From: Chrysomallon squamiferum
Taxonomy: Eukaryota; Mollusca; Gastropoda; Neomphalida; Peltospiridae
NCBI GenBank assembly: GCA_012295275.1
Contig: CM022665.1
Coordinates: 22,062,002-22,126,001, forward strand
Direction of reading: 5' to 3'
DNA: 64,000 bases
Shown here: in pieces, positions 51,101 through 64,000 of the stretch
Position numbering within the stretch: the stretch's first letter is position 1
How the letters are laid out: every line of letters starts with the position of its first letter
The notes under the pieces: generated by a model
Seen by the model: only the letters and a program-made list of their open reading frames with translations
What the model was told of the DNA's origin: nothing
The model's database searches: none
Translations under genes and position numbers: made by a program

Positions 51101-54100
51101 TAGTGACTGTAATTTAAAATAATTGTCAAAAGAAAAGATTGAATAATGTATTACATGTCTAAATTAATGCCTTTCTTGACTACGCAATTCTTGAATATCC
51201 AATCTTTGTGTTCTTTATCATGGAACCCAACCTGTCACATAATGTTAAAGATATTAATTGAAATTGACTGTGTCAGTGCTTGTTGTAAAGCACAAGGGAT
51301 AATAAAAACTATTTTATTTTCAGTACCCCCGGTAGCAGATTCTTTGTCCAAAAACAATTCTGCTTCAGTAAACAGTTTGGACATAGGTGATCAGGCCCGT
51401 CAGAACCAGCAAGCTAGACCTCCAGAGTCCAGGTAAAAACTAAAACCATTTAAACTAAGAGTTGTTTTTAGTTATATTAATATTCGTTAAAACATTTTCC
51501 AGTGAAAATTCAGTAGCACAATTTTCCAGTGAAAATCCACAAAGGTGACTCAGTAACAGTCACACATTATATATTATATTTACATCCATTCTGGATCATA
51601 ATGAAAAATAATTTCTCTTCTGAGGTAATTTGCAAGAATTAGAATAAATTATTGTTAAAATTTATTAATCTTATTTATTTTCTTTTAAGAAAAGCACATA
51701 GGATGCTGATTCTTGGATGTATTTAATTTGATAAAAATCCTATATTTTATGCCAGACAATTGTTAATGTATTATACAGTGCTGATTGAATAATCACTATT
51801 TGTTTTATTAATAGAAACAATTCTGTGGATTCCAGGATGTCTCATTCTCGACAGAGTTCTCTGGATATCCGCTGTCATGCTCACTCTCGCAACTCTTCCA
51901 CTGATCTGCGACATTTCCGCAATTCCTTTGATTTCAACAGAATTTTGTGTTCAAAATCTGACTCAACATCTAATTCTAGCACAGGTAACAGTATTGATGT
52001 GTTAAGTTTATTTAACTACCATTTATTAGATGATCAGATTTTATTTCTTCTTTAGGCCAATTAAAGTGTTTTTAAAACAGTACTCCATTGCCTGGAATTT
52101 AAATGTGATATTAAAATAAAAAAATTTTTTCATTTAAAAAGATGAGACAAATATTCCAGAATTATGTTTTTTGAAAAAACTGAAGACACCATATGTTTTG
52201 TTTTAAAATTATTTTTAAATTATAATTTTTTATTACTAGATTTCATTGATCCATTTTTAGCTGTAATCTTGTTTCAGTATGTCAGATATATTAATTTATA
52301 TCAGCTTCAAGGAAAAGGTTATAAAAATGCTTGTTTCTTTTTAATTTTCAATTATTATTTCTTTGTGTTATTTGATATAAAAAGAGGTGACATTTATTTG
52401 GTTATGAGTTCAAAAATTATAAAATTTTTTATTTTATTCATACTCACTGTTCAAATATTGAAGAAATTACAATGGAATTTGATTATGTTATTTACATTTT
52501 ACAGTTGCCTATGTTGATCCACTGAGAGTGACAATGGTTCGAGGACATCACAACTGGATCTGTGTGGCCTACCCACATTTTGTATGCTGTTTCAGGTCCG
52601 TGAATTTTACTCAAGTTTCTCACGTGTTATTTTGATTTTTGACATCAGAAATACATCAATAATAATATGATGTATAGCATAATTGTTAATAATATGCTTT
52701 TATTTTATACTATTTAGAAAATCCAGCTTATAGTTCAGTTACCTTTTCAATATTTTATTTTGTGATTTGAAAATGCCCAAACTATTTTATAATGTTTTGT
52801 AGAATGAAGGACTCTATGGGTTGGCAGTTAATTTGGACAAGTCCTCATATGGAAGTGCAAGTTGAACATACAGCTATTAATGCCAAAGTACTTAATCCTA
52901 ATCAGGATAACTCTTACAAAATGGTGGCCGCTTCACTGGCCAATCTGATTAGATTGTGGTCAGTTAGTGATGAGGGAGATAGCCGGGAAATAGGTTAGTA
53001 GAATAAAATGTCATTTTAACAGTGTTGTATATAGCTGTGATGAATTGTACTGCTAACTTGGCTTGGATTTATCTAAACAGAAAGCTTTAATTAGACCTGT
53101 TAAGAATGCAAAAAAGTACTGATTAATAATGAAATGCTTTATCTCAGTAATTAATGTTTTACATGAAGATAGACAAAGAATTAAAAATTTAATTATGTAT
53201 TAGACTTTTCTTAATTTTAATTTATTAAAAATTATAAAAATTATAAAAACATGTAGGTTATCTTGTCTTGACATATTCTGTCTACATATTTTCCTAAACA
53301 AAACCAAATTAAAAATAATACATAGTTATGTCATTTCTGTAACAAGACAAATATACAAGAATGACTTTTAGAGAAAATTTAAATTAAATTTGTATTATTG
53401 ATTTGTTTGTAGGTGTCTTCAACCTCAATGTTCCTGTGGATTCTCTGTTTTTTATTGGAAGTCAGCTAGTTGCCCTGAGTCAGACTGGTAAAGTTGGGGT
53501 GTGGCACTCCATGACCCAGCACTGGCAGGTAGGTAGTGAAAAACATAATTAAAACATAATTCAATTTTAAGTATACTTCAGATATTAAGACCAGAATAGT
53601 TTAAATGCTGATTGCCTACTTCTTAGTAATAATCACTTAAGGATAGTTTACCATGTATCACTGATAACTATTTATATCACATTTAATATATATTTGATTT
53701 TAAAGTGAAAACAGAGAATAGAAATATTTAACATGTTTGTGATTCTAATGTGCAATGGAAATTAATTAAGTGTATATGTGCATTAAATGTTTATTTTTGT
53801 TTTTTTAGATTCAGGATGTTGTTCCTATAACAAGCTATGACACCTCTGGCTCATTCCTGTTGCTGGGTTGTAATAATGGTTCCATTTATTACATAGGTGA
53901 GTGCTATGCTATTATTCAATTTCCATTTGCGCAATATGTTATCAATTTGTAGATACTGTAAAAGAAGATATGCTGTATTTGTCCAACAAATTAAAAATAT
54001 ATATAGATTATAAAGTTGTTTTCAGACAATGCAATCAAATTTACAATATATAAATTATATTTAACTTTGTTTGACACCCAGTAGCTGATATATTTTTTGT

Positions 54101-57100
54101 GCTAGGTTGTTGTTAAACATTCATTAAATATTTTAATATGATTTAAAATTCCTCAGTGTTTTAAAATTGTAGATATGCAGAAGTTTCCTCTAAGAATGAA
54201 GGACAATGATCTACTGGTAACAGAACTGTACAAGGATCCATCCAATGACATGGTCACAGCTCTTAGTGTATATTTGACCCCCAAAACAAGTAAATATTTA
54301 AAAATATAAATACAGATGTTTTATTATTTGTATATGAGAGGATTTAGCATGAAAAAAATACCAATTTCTTCTATGCAAAAATATTTAATATTTTTATCTA
54401 ATCATTTTTGTTCTTTTTTTTTAATAAATGATAATATGGGAATATTCTTTATTTAAGTGGTATTTGACAAAATATTGTGCAACAGTTTCCACATACCTCT
54501 AACATTTTTTAGTTAGCATTTATTAATACTGTTTAATGACTGTTTATTGTGTTTTCTAAGTTTAAGTGGTATGTCGAAAAATAATTTGTGAAAGAAATAT
54601 TAGTACCTACTGTGCAAAAATCTCTAATTCTGATTTCTGTTGTAGCATCCGTTTTGTTATTAATTAATTAATGATTGGTATGTTTTAGGTTTAAGTGGTA
54701 ACTGGATTGAAATTGCTTATGGTACAAGTTCAGGTACTGTTCGAGTGATTGTACAGCATCCTGAGACAGTAGGACATGGTCCACAGTTGTTTCAGACATT
54801 TACTGTTCATCGCAGTCCAGTCAACAAAGTTATGTTGTCAGAGAAACATCTCGTCTCGGGTAACATTCAGATTTACTTTATCTTGATAAAGTCTTCAGTA
54901 GATTTCTTGTTTATTTATTGGTTAAATTGTGATTAATGAAGACAGCTCACGTTTTGCTGAAGTAATATTGAGAATTATTTATTATATAAAAACAATGACA
55001 AAATATACAAAATACTTCATCTGTTCTCTGAATTTTTATAATAGTTTCTGTAATAATATGTTTTAGTTTTATTCTTTGATTAAACAGTATTTAAATTAAA
55101 TAATTCTAAGTAGACAGTAATTGTTTTTTTCTTTCTTTCTGTTTAATAAGTTAATATTTCGACCAGAAAAGCAACGTTTTATTAACTGAATTAGTTATAC
55201 TTATCTGTGTTAGAATTAAATAATCTCTATAACTGTATCTTGAATAACTTTATGTTGCTGAATCTTCCTAGACATTCATTCCATATAACTGCAGTTCTGG
55301 ATTTATTATGTGAAAAGAAAATCTGTTATCAACTGCCTTTCTGATGTTCGTTGATTTACATTGTATATGTTAACTAGAATTACACCTGTGTTAAGAATGC
55401 TGTCTTGTTATTTCAGCATGTTCTGAATACAACCATGTTCGGACTTGGAGTGTTACACGTTTTCGGGGGATGATCTCCACACAACCTGGTTCTACACCAC
55501 TTGCGTCTTTCAAGATAGTTTCATTGGAAGATCTGGACCCCATTGTTAGCTATTCAGCAGGAAATGATTTTGGTAAGTTCCTGATTCAGAATGAAAAATA
55601 AAGAGTCATGTTTTAGATGTTTTTGTTTCTTTACATTATATAAAGCACAGTATATCTGATTATTTTGCATGATTCGGATGTCTTTGAAATTATTTCATCT
55701 GGGAAGGAAATTTTAGAGAAATATTTGTAAAACAGAAACAAATATTAGCTGATGTTAGATCAGTCTAGTAACTGGTAAACAAAAGAATCAATATTCTCTA
55801 ATATGTATAATAATTTTATTATTTTAATACCTTTTAGTCTTTTTGAATCATTACAACTATAAAAGATTTATTGAAATACAAAACCATTAATAATTGTTGT
55901 ATTTTTAAAATATATCTTTCCTAAAAAAATGTATTGGTTACTGAATCAGTAGATTTTAATAGAATACAAAACTAATATGATTTTATTTAACTCCGATATC
56001 AAAATGATTCAGACTTTAAAATATGAAGAACCTGTAGTTATTTTATTAGCATTTTGATAGTGTGCTACTAAAAACATATTCTTGTTGTCTTTTCAGGACC
56101 TTTTGGTGAACGAGATGACCAGCAGCTGTTTGTACAGAAAGTTGTACCAGAGACAGATCAGTTGTTTGTTCGTCTGTCTTCCACTGGACAAAGGTAAATT
56201 TTTGTAAAGATCATTTTACTTTCTAATTATTTAGTCATTATCCATTTATTTTTTATATCAACCTTTATATGATGATAGGTTATTTTTAAAATTTATTCTT
56301 GGAAATAAAACTTATTGTTTGATTGTGATAAAAACTGAATATTGAGAATTTATCTTGCAGAGTTTGTGTGATAAAGTCTGTTGATGCCAGTACAATCAGT
56401 GCTTTCTGTGTACATGAGTGTGAGGGTTCTAACAGAATGGGATCCAGACCACGCAGGTTTCTCTTCACTGGCCACTCTAATGGAAGCATTCAGGTTATTG
56501 ATACTTTTACTTTTGTACATATACATGAGTATATATGTACATATTTATGTATGAATATATATTAATGAGTAATAATTATGTTGTTGTGTTTTTTTAAAAT
56601 TTATTTATCTTTCTTTTTCTTGGTTTATTATTATTGTTATTCCTTTTTATTGTTAACCCTTTTTATTGTTTCATTATAATACCAAGATTTAAAAAAAAAA
56701 ATGTTCCACATTTGTGTGCTTATATTTTGTGCTATTTGAAGGAGTAAAGATGTATGGTGTTCTTATTATGCATAGAAATAATTGAGACATTATTTTAAAA
56801 GCCACTATGTATCTGTTTATCAACACTATTTAATTTGGGTTTGTTATTACCACGGTTTCATTTGTCCAGTCAGTTAATATTATTGTATATAGTAGAAATG
56901 TTCTTGATGATATGGAAATAATTGCATTCTTTTTACATTATTATTATTATTATTATTTTATTTTACAAAGTTATAGCAGTATATTGATCAGAAACCAAAA
57001 TTAGAAAATCATATAATTCCTTGTATTCACATTTAAATACAAAAAAACAAACAGAAATAAAAGAAGAGAAAACCCCCCACAAAAACTGACATTAAATTAA

Positions 57101-60100
57101 ATTAAAACCAGATCTATAGAGAACTATAAATTGCAATGTTATGTTTAAATTAAAAAATGTTTAACATTTTCTTTTTAAGATATACATTTAATTTGTTTTT
57201 AGATGTGGGACTTAACAACAGCACTGGATATCATGAATAAATCAGAACAGATCAATCAGAAAGGTGAAGATTTGATAACTCACTAAATATTTCTCTTATT
57301 ACACAATTTACAAATGGACATTGTAAATACAGCAAAACTGCACTTACATCACAGTTCATTTGATTGCTAGGTGTAACTTTAATGTGAATAAAGATTAATT
57401 CAATTTTTTTTAAGCTGCTGAAGTTTAAGTTATGTATTTGATATTCATTTTTTATGCCAAACATAGACAATTTGAGGAAATGTTGTTTGTTACATTTTCT
57501 TCAGAAATTGTCAGAGTTTAGTTAATTTTTTAAAAAGAATATTTCCAGGATTTATTTAGAGAAATTTAACTCAAGAGTTTAGATTTTAACCCGTGGTGGA
57601 TACTTTGAAGAATCAGAATATATATAATTTTTATTTTGTCTTTTTGTCTGTGAGGTTCAGTTATAAATAAATGAATAAATAAAGTAATGCAAGTAATTAA
57701 AATAAAGATCAGATTTAAGATTTTATTGTATTTTTTTATTTTTTTCACATAGAAACAGAACAAGGAGGACCAACACCTGAAGAACTAATCAGACTTCTTG
57801 ACCAGTGTGATCTGAGCTCATCTCGCTGCTCCACTCCTTGTATCAGCCCTTCCCCTTCACTTGTGGCCGGTCCTGGATTCCTGGGAGCAAGATTTCGCTC
57901 AACACTTCCATCTTCATCTAGTCACAATATTAACAGAGTGGTGAATCGAGATAGTTCTGACAGCTGCGGAGAACCTGGAGACCAGGTTTGAAACATTTTT
58001 ATATCTTTGTTTTTTTTCATGTTTTTGTTTTACAAAACGATAAAGCATTTTATGTCTTTGTTGTTGTTGTTTTTTTGTTCAGTTTCCATGCTTTTATGAA
58101 TCTGTCAGATAGTATTTTTGTTTGGGTGTGCAGTTATGAAAATGCCTTTTCCATGATTATAAATTCATCTGTAATCTTTTAAAAAGAAATTCTAAGCATG
58201 AATAACTTTGTAGTTGTATGTTCATGTAAATCTATTTGGTCACTTTTTGTTTTGTTAAATAAATCAGATAGTATAACTGGTTTCATTTGGCTATTCACTT
58301 GTGCAAATATCTTTTTCATAATTGTGTCTCATGGTTATAATCTCAAATTTTTCTGCTTTAATAAATGTAACAAATAGTGGATCTTGTTTACTGCTACTAA
58401 TACTACTACTGCTTCTGTTGCTATTTCTACTACTATTACTGCTATTACTATTACTACTACTACTACTAAGTTCATCACAATCATTGTGGCTGGGATTTAG
58501 CTAATGTCTATCCATAAATAAAAATAATAATTACTGATACAATCATTAAATTATGTCTCTGTTTGTTCTTCTATATTTATTATAAACAGTTTACTTCACA
58601 GGATGACACAGGTCAGAGTTGTGAGGGTGCTGTTGGTGAGATGCTGCAGAATCTGAATTCCAGTCAAGAAGAACAAGACAGAGAGCAGAATGGAAAAAGT
58701 AGTTACTGGGTTTAAGAAGTATAGTTTAATTTCATACAATATAGAGAAATTCACTGCTGTAAACTTACAGGATTTTTGTTAATATTTTAATAGATTGTTG
58801 TTAACTTTTAAGGTTAATGATTGTAACTGATTGCTGTAAGTGCTGGTTTAAATATTTAAAAGCTTTGAAATCATTCATTTACAATGACAGCTATTGTGTT
58901 CTGGTTGTAAATTCTTACCAGAAATTATTCACTTGTAGATATAATTATTACCATGTTAAAGAAAATAAATGTCAAAATGTAAATGTTCATACACATTTAT
59001 AACAAGTATTCTAATACTTGTCTGAAATTTAAAATCTCATATATAAAACTGTTGCAGCTTGGTTCAAAATGCTTAAATAAAAATGAAAAACTTTGATATT
59101 CACACAGATTATAACTGTTGCAGTTTAGTTGTTAGTGCTTACCGAAAAGTTAGACAACTTTGTAATCATTAATTTACATTTTGGCTATGAGTGCATATCA
59201 AAATAATTTAAAAATCAGAAAAATTCACTTTTTAAATGTGACTTTCACAGTCTTGTTAATAATATTTATTATTATTATTATTGTTATTATTATTTTTATT
59301 AAAAGAGAAATTAGCTTTTCAGTTTTTCAATGTTCATTTAATAAAACCACAAAATTTTGGTTTTAACTATCTATAATGGCATTTTGTTAGTGTTTTGCTT
59401 AATTGGAAAACAGTCTTGAAAATATTTTTATGAAATGAATTAGTTGTTTTGAGATTTTACTAATCATTTATATAAATTTATATTTGGTATTAAGAAATTA
59501 CATGATGTTTATTGTGACAAATCAAATATTTTTTAGTAGCAAAAATTATATAATAATCTGTTATTTTCATTTTTGTGTTTTTATTGTTATTGTTATTTGT
59601 TATCAGAGATCTTCCTTGTTGATGTTGACAAGTTTCTAGTCTTATCTTTTTATCACAGAATTAGTTTGTTTGCTAACAATTCTTAAAATCTAAAGTATAA
59701 AATGTATATTTTATATTTTTCATAATGTACATATGACAATGTTAAAATGAAATCTGTATTTACTAACACTTTAATGATTGTATATAACAGTTATTTCTGC
59801 TGAATTATTTTCTAAATTGCTAAAGGTTATCAGTTCTTAAACCCTTGATTTTTTTTTTTTTTCTGTGATGTGAAATATAATATTAAATATTATAAACTGG
59901 TCATGGAGATAATCTTTGATTATATTGATAGTTTAATGCAGAAACAAAAACAATCATTTTTCATTGTGATTAAGATTGATGTTATGTACTTTAAAAAAAA
60001 AAGTAAACTAATTAATTACTACATAATTGAAACATAGGTGTATGAATCTTTATCACATTTTAAATATAGAACTGGAAATTAAACCAAAAGATTAAAGATG

Positions 60101-60384
60101 TGAAAAATCACACTTAGCATTATTCTGCATTAACTCCTTAATCTAATCTAATATTTGAGATTCATTTTATTGTTTCATTTCAACTGGGCTCATTACATTA
60201 ATGAGTTTGAAATGAATGATTACTAGGTTTATATTAATGTTTAACAAGTACCTGCCACTGACATTCAAAGACAAAACAGATTAGACTTTAGCTGTTATAT
60301 ATCATTACCTCTCTGATGTGTTCAGTTTATTTTTGAACAGGTGCCAGCGAGTCAGATACAGCCAGTCCATCATCGTTAGTATAG
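48104..60384 (+). CDS. KCTD3: BTB/POZ domain protein KCTD3 (KCTD3/SHKBP1 family)
   Basis: Twenty-one coding exons, all GT-AG and in phase, 742 residues: 48104-48144, 49420-49473, 49620-49665, 49903-49976, 50247-50305, 50780-50860, 51324-51432, 51815-51984, 52505-52595, 52803-52993, 53413-53528, 53809-53896, 54173-54289, 54689-54859, 55417-55572, 56097-56193, 56361-56493, 57203-57263, 57753-57985, 58602-58698, 60341-60384 (TAG). Residues 5-110 are the T1-type BTB domain ([36 protein letters not shown]). Residues 119-211 are a Ser/Arg-rich linker. Residues 213-610 are the WD-like propeller ([23 protein letters not shown]-less but near identical to vertebrate KCTD3 through [12 protein letters not shown] and [17 protein letters not shown]). 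The tail is Ser-rich. In vertebrates KCTD3 binds the HCN3 channel and SHKBP1 binds SH3KBP1; a single invertebrate copy probably predates that split. The Met at 48104 has stops upstream. Confidence 0.96.
58380..58470. repeat. Degenerate (ACT)n array in KCTD3 intron 19
   Basis: About 90 bp of TAC/TGC triplets; the Leu-rich frame over it is spurious. Confidence 0.85.
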
Positions 60385-62584
60385 ATAACATCTCATGCAG
60401 GGAGTGAATAACACACAGAATGCTGTTCATTGGGAATCACTTATATCTGAAGAAAGCCTGAAAGAACTTCACTGCATGTTTCTTACCTCCACACACATTT
60501 GATTGGGTCATCTACATTGATAAATCTAGCAGGTGCAGTATTGTATTCGTGGTGGGAACATGGCCAAGAACCAACATTGTCTTTTGTGGATGGGAAATGC
60601 ATATTGCCTAAAATGTATTTAATTTTTGAGTTATTCCTCCCTCTGGGATGCTTCTGTTTTTCATGGTATTATGGGTTAATTTTGAGAACTTATGGTTCTT
60701 ATAAAATATTGTTTCCAGAAGACTGCATATTTGCATATACATTGTTTGCTTCTAAAAAAAATAAGATACTGATTGTTTTTCATTTTATGAATAGATTCTT
60801 ATTTTGTTCTGTACAGAGGTTAAGTATTATTTGTTCTATGAAAAAGAAATTTGTATTTAGGTGTCTCTAAAGAATTTAGATATATTTTAGTTGTAAAGTT
60901 ACAGTTACATTTCACAGTTTGTTTAATTAGTTGATTAAGTACAAACATTATTAAACTTGAAATGATAGTTGTTATGCTAACTTTATATCATTTTGAAATG
61001 GATTTCTTCATTTTCTTTTCATTTTATGAGAATTGTAAAACAGTTTTAAAAAACGTTACTCATATTATTCAGATAATTGTTATTTAATATTGTTTTGTTT
61101 TTCAGTTGATTAAAAACCAATAGTAATGACATCTCAAAACTTTTTAATACTAATAACTTGCAACCCACCTCATTACATTAATGAGTTTGCGTATATATTC
61201 TGTTGTATAATGATTATTTAAGATATGAAACCTGGTTCTACCACTACTATTGTTTAACAGCAATATATCTTTTATATAAATCTTCCTATGAACAGGAAAG
61301 TACATACCATACACTTTGATAAACTAGTCTGGTGATCTGGCTGGGATAAGCAAAAGCACAAAATTGTTTCGTTAAAATAAACAATTAAATTCATGTTTTC
61401 TTATAGAATTATTCCCTGTAAGAAAATTGTAATATTTTTGTTATGCTCTATGATTATCATGATTAAGAGTAGATTTAACAGATAACATCGGTTTATACTT
61501 TACTGACAGAATATTTACACTAATAAATGTTACAAATGTGAGTATATTTGCAGTTCATTCAAATACAATACAGAAAATTACTTCGTAAATAAAACTTGTG
61601 CTGCACTTTCCATTTAATAAAATAATTTTGTATAGATTAAGTTATTTAACATTTCGCTAAATATATGCAGTATAGAAAGACTGAATTTTGTTTGTTTGCA
61701 TACTAACGTCTTATTAATAAATATATCACACATTTTCACTGGTCTTCAATAGTTCAAAAGATGTGTTGTCACAGTGAATATAGGATTTTATTTTAAATTT
61801 ACAAGGCAGAATGATAAAATTGTATTTGTGATGAGTTTTGGAAATTCACTAATCAGTGACTAGGAATGGTTAGTGGTTTAAAAAGAAAAAAATAATGTAT
61901 ACAAATACATATTAAAAACAAATTTTATTTTCCAAATAAGTTTGGTATTGCCAATTAAAACAATTAAAAAAAAAAAAAAAAAAAAAGCTAAAAGATTAGC
62001 CTAAACTACTGACTATTTATATAGTTACCTGAAAAATAAGTAAACTTTTTCTGTTTATATCCTTTCAAAAAAGGTAAAGTTTGGTATACAACAAAATTGC
62101 TCAGAATACCATTTTGCTTTCTTTAAATAGCACATTTGATTATTATATTATCTATGCTGTTATTTGATAATAATGTATTTATGTTATCTGTTTAAAACTC
62201 TGACTGAAATCATTTAAAAAACCAACATGTATAAACTGTATGAAGTAACAACTGTTTTTACCATGATCACATGAATGTCTTTGTTCATTATTGCCTAAGT
62301 ACATTGACTGTGGCATTTACAATAGTAATATCAACAACGACAATGCTATTACTACTAATATAATAATTATAACTAACAATAACTTTAGCAACGACAACAA
62401 AATATCAAGAGTAATAAAAAAAATAACAACATAAATAATAATAATTGCTTCCAGTCTTGTCAGAATGTATTTTTGTTTTTATCGTTATACAGTGTTATTA
62501 TACTAATATGTTACCATTAATGTGTTTATTTTTATTTATTATTATCATTACCATTATCATTATTACTATTACTATTACTATTAC

Positions 62585-62617
<33 letters not shown>

Positions 62618-63546
62618 TGGATATTGTATTCATTGAACTGCATTAAAAAATTAATTGGTTGAGTACATACACTTGTATTTAAATAGTTATTGTTAATAAA
62701 AATAAAGTAAGGAGACGCCCGTTCTAAGAACTGTTTTGTCAGTACTGTTATTATAATTTTAGCTATTGCTTCAGATCCATTGAATTGTCAGTTGTAAATA
62801 ATAAACTTGTTAGTTGTTTTGTCTGAGTTGTATTTATTTTATATTAACATATGTATGATTTAACAGACACATTATATCTGCCTTTTAGATCTCTACCCGA
62901 GTTACATCATGTTTGAATCCAAAACTGAATTAATGAGTTTGTAATCTGAATAATGGTAGTAGTTTAGGAATATAATTTAAATATATTAATAATGTAAAAC
63001 GTCAGTTTACATAAATGAATTTTTAATTTCGTATTTTTTAAATACATGACCTCACGTTAAAATTTTATAATTATTTCTTTGTGTGCTTTAAAAAAAACAT
63101 TTATTTATTTTTTGTATTATTTTGATTTTGTTTGTTAGAGAGATTTAAGATCTACACAGGTAAAAATAATTTTAATGAATATTTATTTAACAAACACCTA
63201 CATGTTATTAATAACAGTTATTCAGTCTGAAAATGTGTTATGTGAAAAGGTGTTTAGTGAAATATTTGTGTAAATAAAACAACTAATCTTTCTTTGATGT
63301 TGAGGGTAAAAACAAAGTTAGGAAAAAGGAAAATGAAGTTCTAGTTTTAATCTGTTAACAAAATACTGAAAACATTGAAGACTGACAAAAACAAAAATGT
63401 AACATGCAGCCATGCAATATAAAATTATTTTCGTCAGCAAGCGAAATAGCCAAATCATAAAAAGTACCTAGCACACAACTGAGTGTGATTTTGCTTACCT
63501 ATTGGCGATCATGCCTCATGCTTGTGCTCTTATCGTTTACTTACAG
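60385..63546. other. KCTD3 3' UTR and flank
   Basis: AT-rich DNA with several plus-strand AATAAA candidates (for example near 61376, 61600 and 62801), so the polyadenylation point is undetermined. ATT/ACT triplet repeats lie at 62530-62616, and a degenerate AAC/AAT set lies in the opposite sense at 62330-62450. A 123-residue frame at 60499-60870 begins just after the stop codon and lacks splice or family support; I treat it as 3' UTR. Confidence 0.6.
62530..62616. repeat. (ATT)n/(ACT)n microsatellite
   Basis: About 87 bp of ATT, ATC and ACT triplets. Confidence 0.9.
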
Positions 63547-63663
63547 CTGTTTCCACTTCTAAAATATTTCAACTTTTTAGTGTGAACACAACACGCAGCA
63601 GCGATATTGCCAGGGAAAAGGTTAAACCAGTACAAAGCGACAGGCCATTATTTCAAAACTCCA
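63547..63663 (+). CDS. Candidate internal exon of an unrecognised downstream gene
   Basis: A 117-nt open segment lies between a good acceptor (tttacttacag) and a strong donor (CCA|GTGAGT), phase 1 at both ends. It encodes V-S-T-S-K-I-F-Q-L-F-S-V-N-T-T-R-S-S-D-I then A-R-E-K-V-K-P-V-Q-S-D-R-P-L-F-Q-N-S. It is less AT-rich than its surroundings. No family is recognised, and its partner exons would lie right of the window or upstream. Confidence 0.4.
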
Positions 63664-64000
63664 GTGAGTTTTCTACAGGGTTTATTAAAAACTATTATTT
63701 CTTTATACATGCATGCACAACTGATTTGTTGCTCGTGGTATATAATTTTAAATGTCCTTGTGACATCTCCCACAGGGCAATCGTTTAATAAATAATATCG
63801 CCTGTCATCTTCATTGTTTATCTGAGACACGGACATTTAATGAAAGAAAGACATAGAGCACGCTTTTATTACTAAAGCTATTACAGTCAAAAGTCTTTCA
63901 GTTGACTGAATAAGCTAAAATGACTACTGTTTCTATATAAAGTGTATATAACGATATAGTGTTAATATGATGTTAGAAATGTCGAAAGTTTAATTTGGTA

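Noticed and set aside
60499-60870. A 123-residue plus-strand frame just after KCTD3
   Set aside because: It lies in the likely 3' UTR, has composition like the surrounding AT-rich DNA, and shows no family match or splice context.

Overview
This is AT-rich nuclear DNA from an animal. Genes are split by GT-AG introns, mostly 0.3-1.5 kb. The recognisable proteins (BAHD1, TAF12, KCTD3) are bilaterian nuclear or cytosolic proteins, and the introns are short. I infer an invertebrate, probably a lophotrochozoan such as a mollusc, but nothing in the window fixes the taxon.

The window has two halves of different texture. Bases 1-27,000 are gene-poor. They are packed with long (GA)n/(CT)n, (GT)n, (ATT)n and poly-A/T tracts and with GATA/GACA-type arrays. 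This half holds one split minus-strand gene for a secreted protein. A signal-peptide exon (15975-16179) is followed, about 9.5 kb downstream, by three homologous 72-75 nt phase-1/phase-1 mini-exons (6399-6473, 5627-5701, 4972-5043) that encode a repeated W-R-Q-R-H-x-P-x-K-L-R peptide. An LDL-receptor class A exon (2684-2832) follows, and the 3' end is not found. This gene is the least familiar and most interesting thing in the window. The half also holds a 1.55 kb element with 163-bp terminal inverted repeats (21878-23431), a hAT-like MITE (2235-2526) and a 114-bp near-palindrome (24772-24885).

Bases 27,000-64,000 are gene-dense with few long microsatellites. BAHD1 (+, 27168-35215, six coding exons, about 940 aa) encodes a chromatin protein with a C-terminal BAH domain. 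Its 3' flank carries a 32-bp minisatellite (about 20 copies), a 151-bp hAT-like MITE and an 807-bp DNA transposon with CCGTATATAC termini. TAF12 (-, 41371-46187 coding, six coding exons, 234 aa) and KCTD3 (+, 48104-60384, 21 coding exons, 742 aa) are complete. They lie head to head and share a control region of about 160 bp (47943-48103). A possible exon of another plus-strand gene lies at 63547-63663.

BAHD1 (heterochromatin silencing) and TAF12 (TFIID/SAGA histone-fold subunit) act in transcription. KCTD3 is a BTB plus beta-propeller adaptor. The three have no obvious shared pathway, so their adjacency is most simply ordinary gene order.
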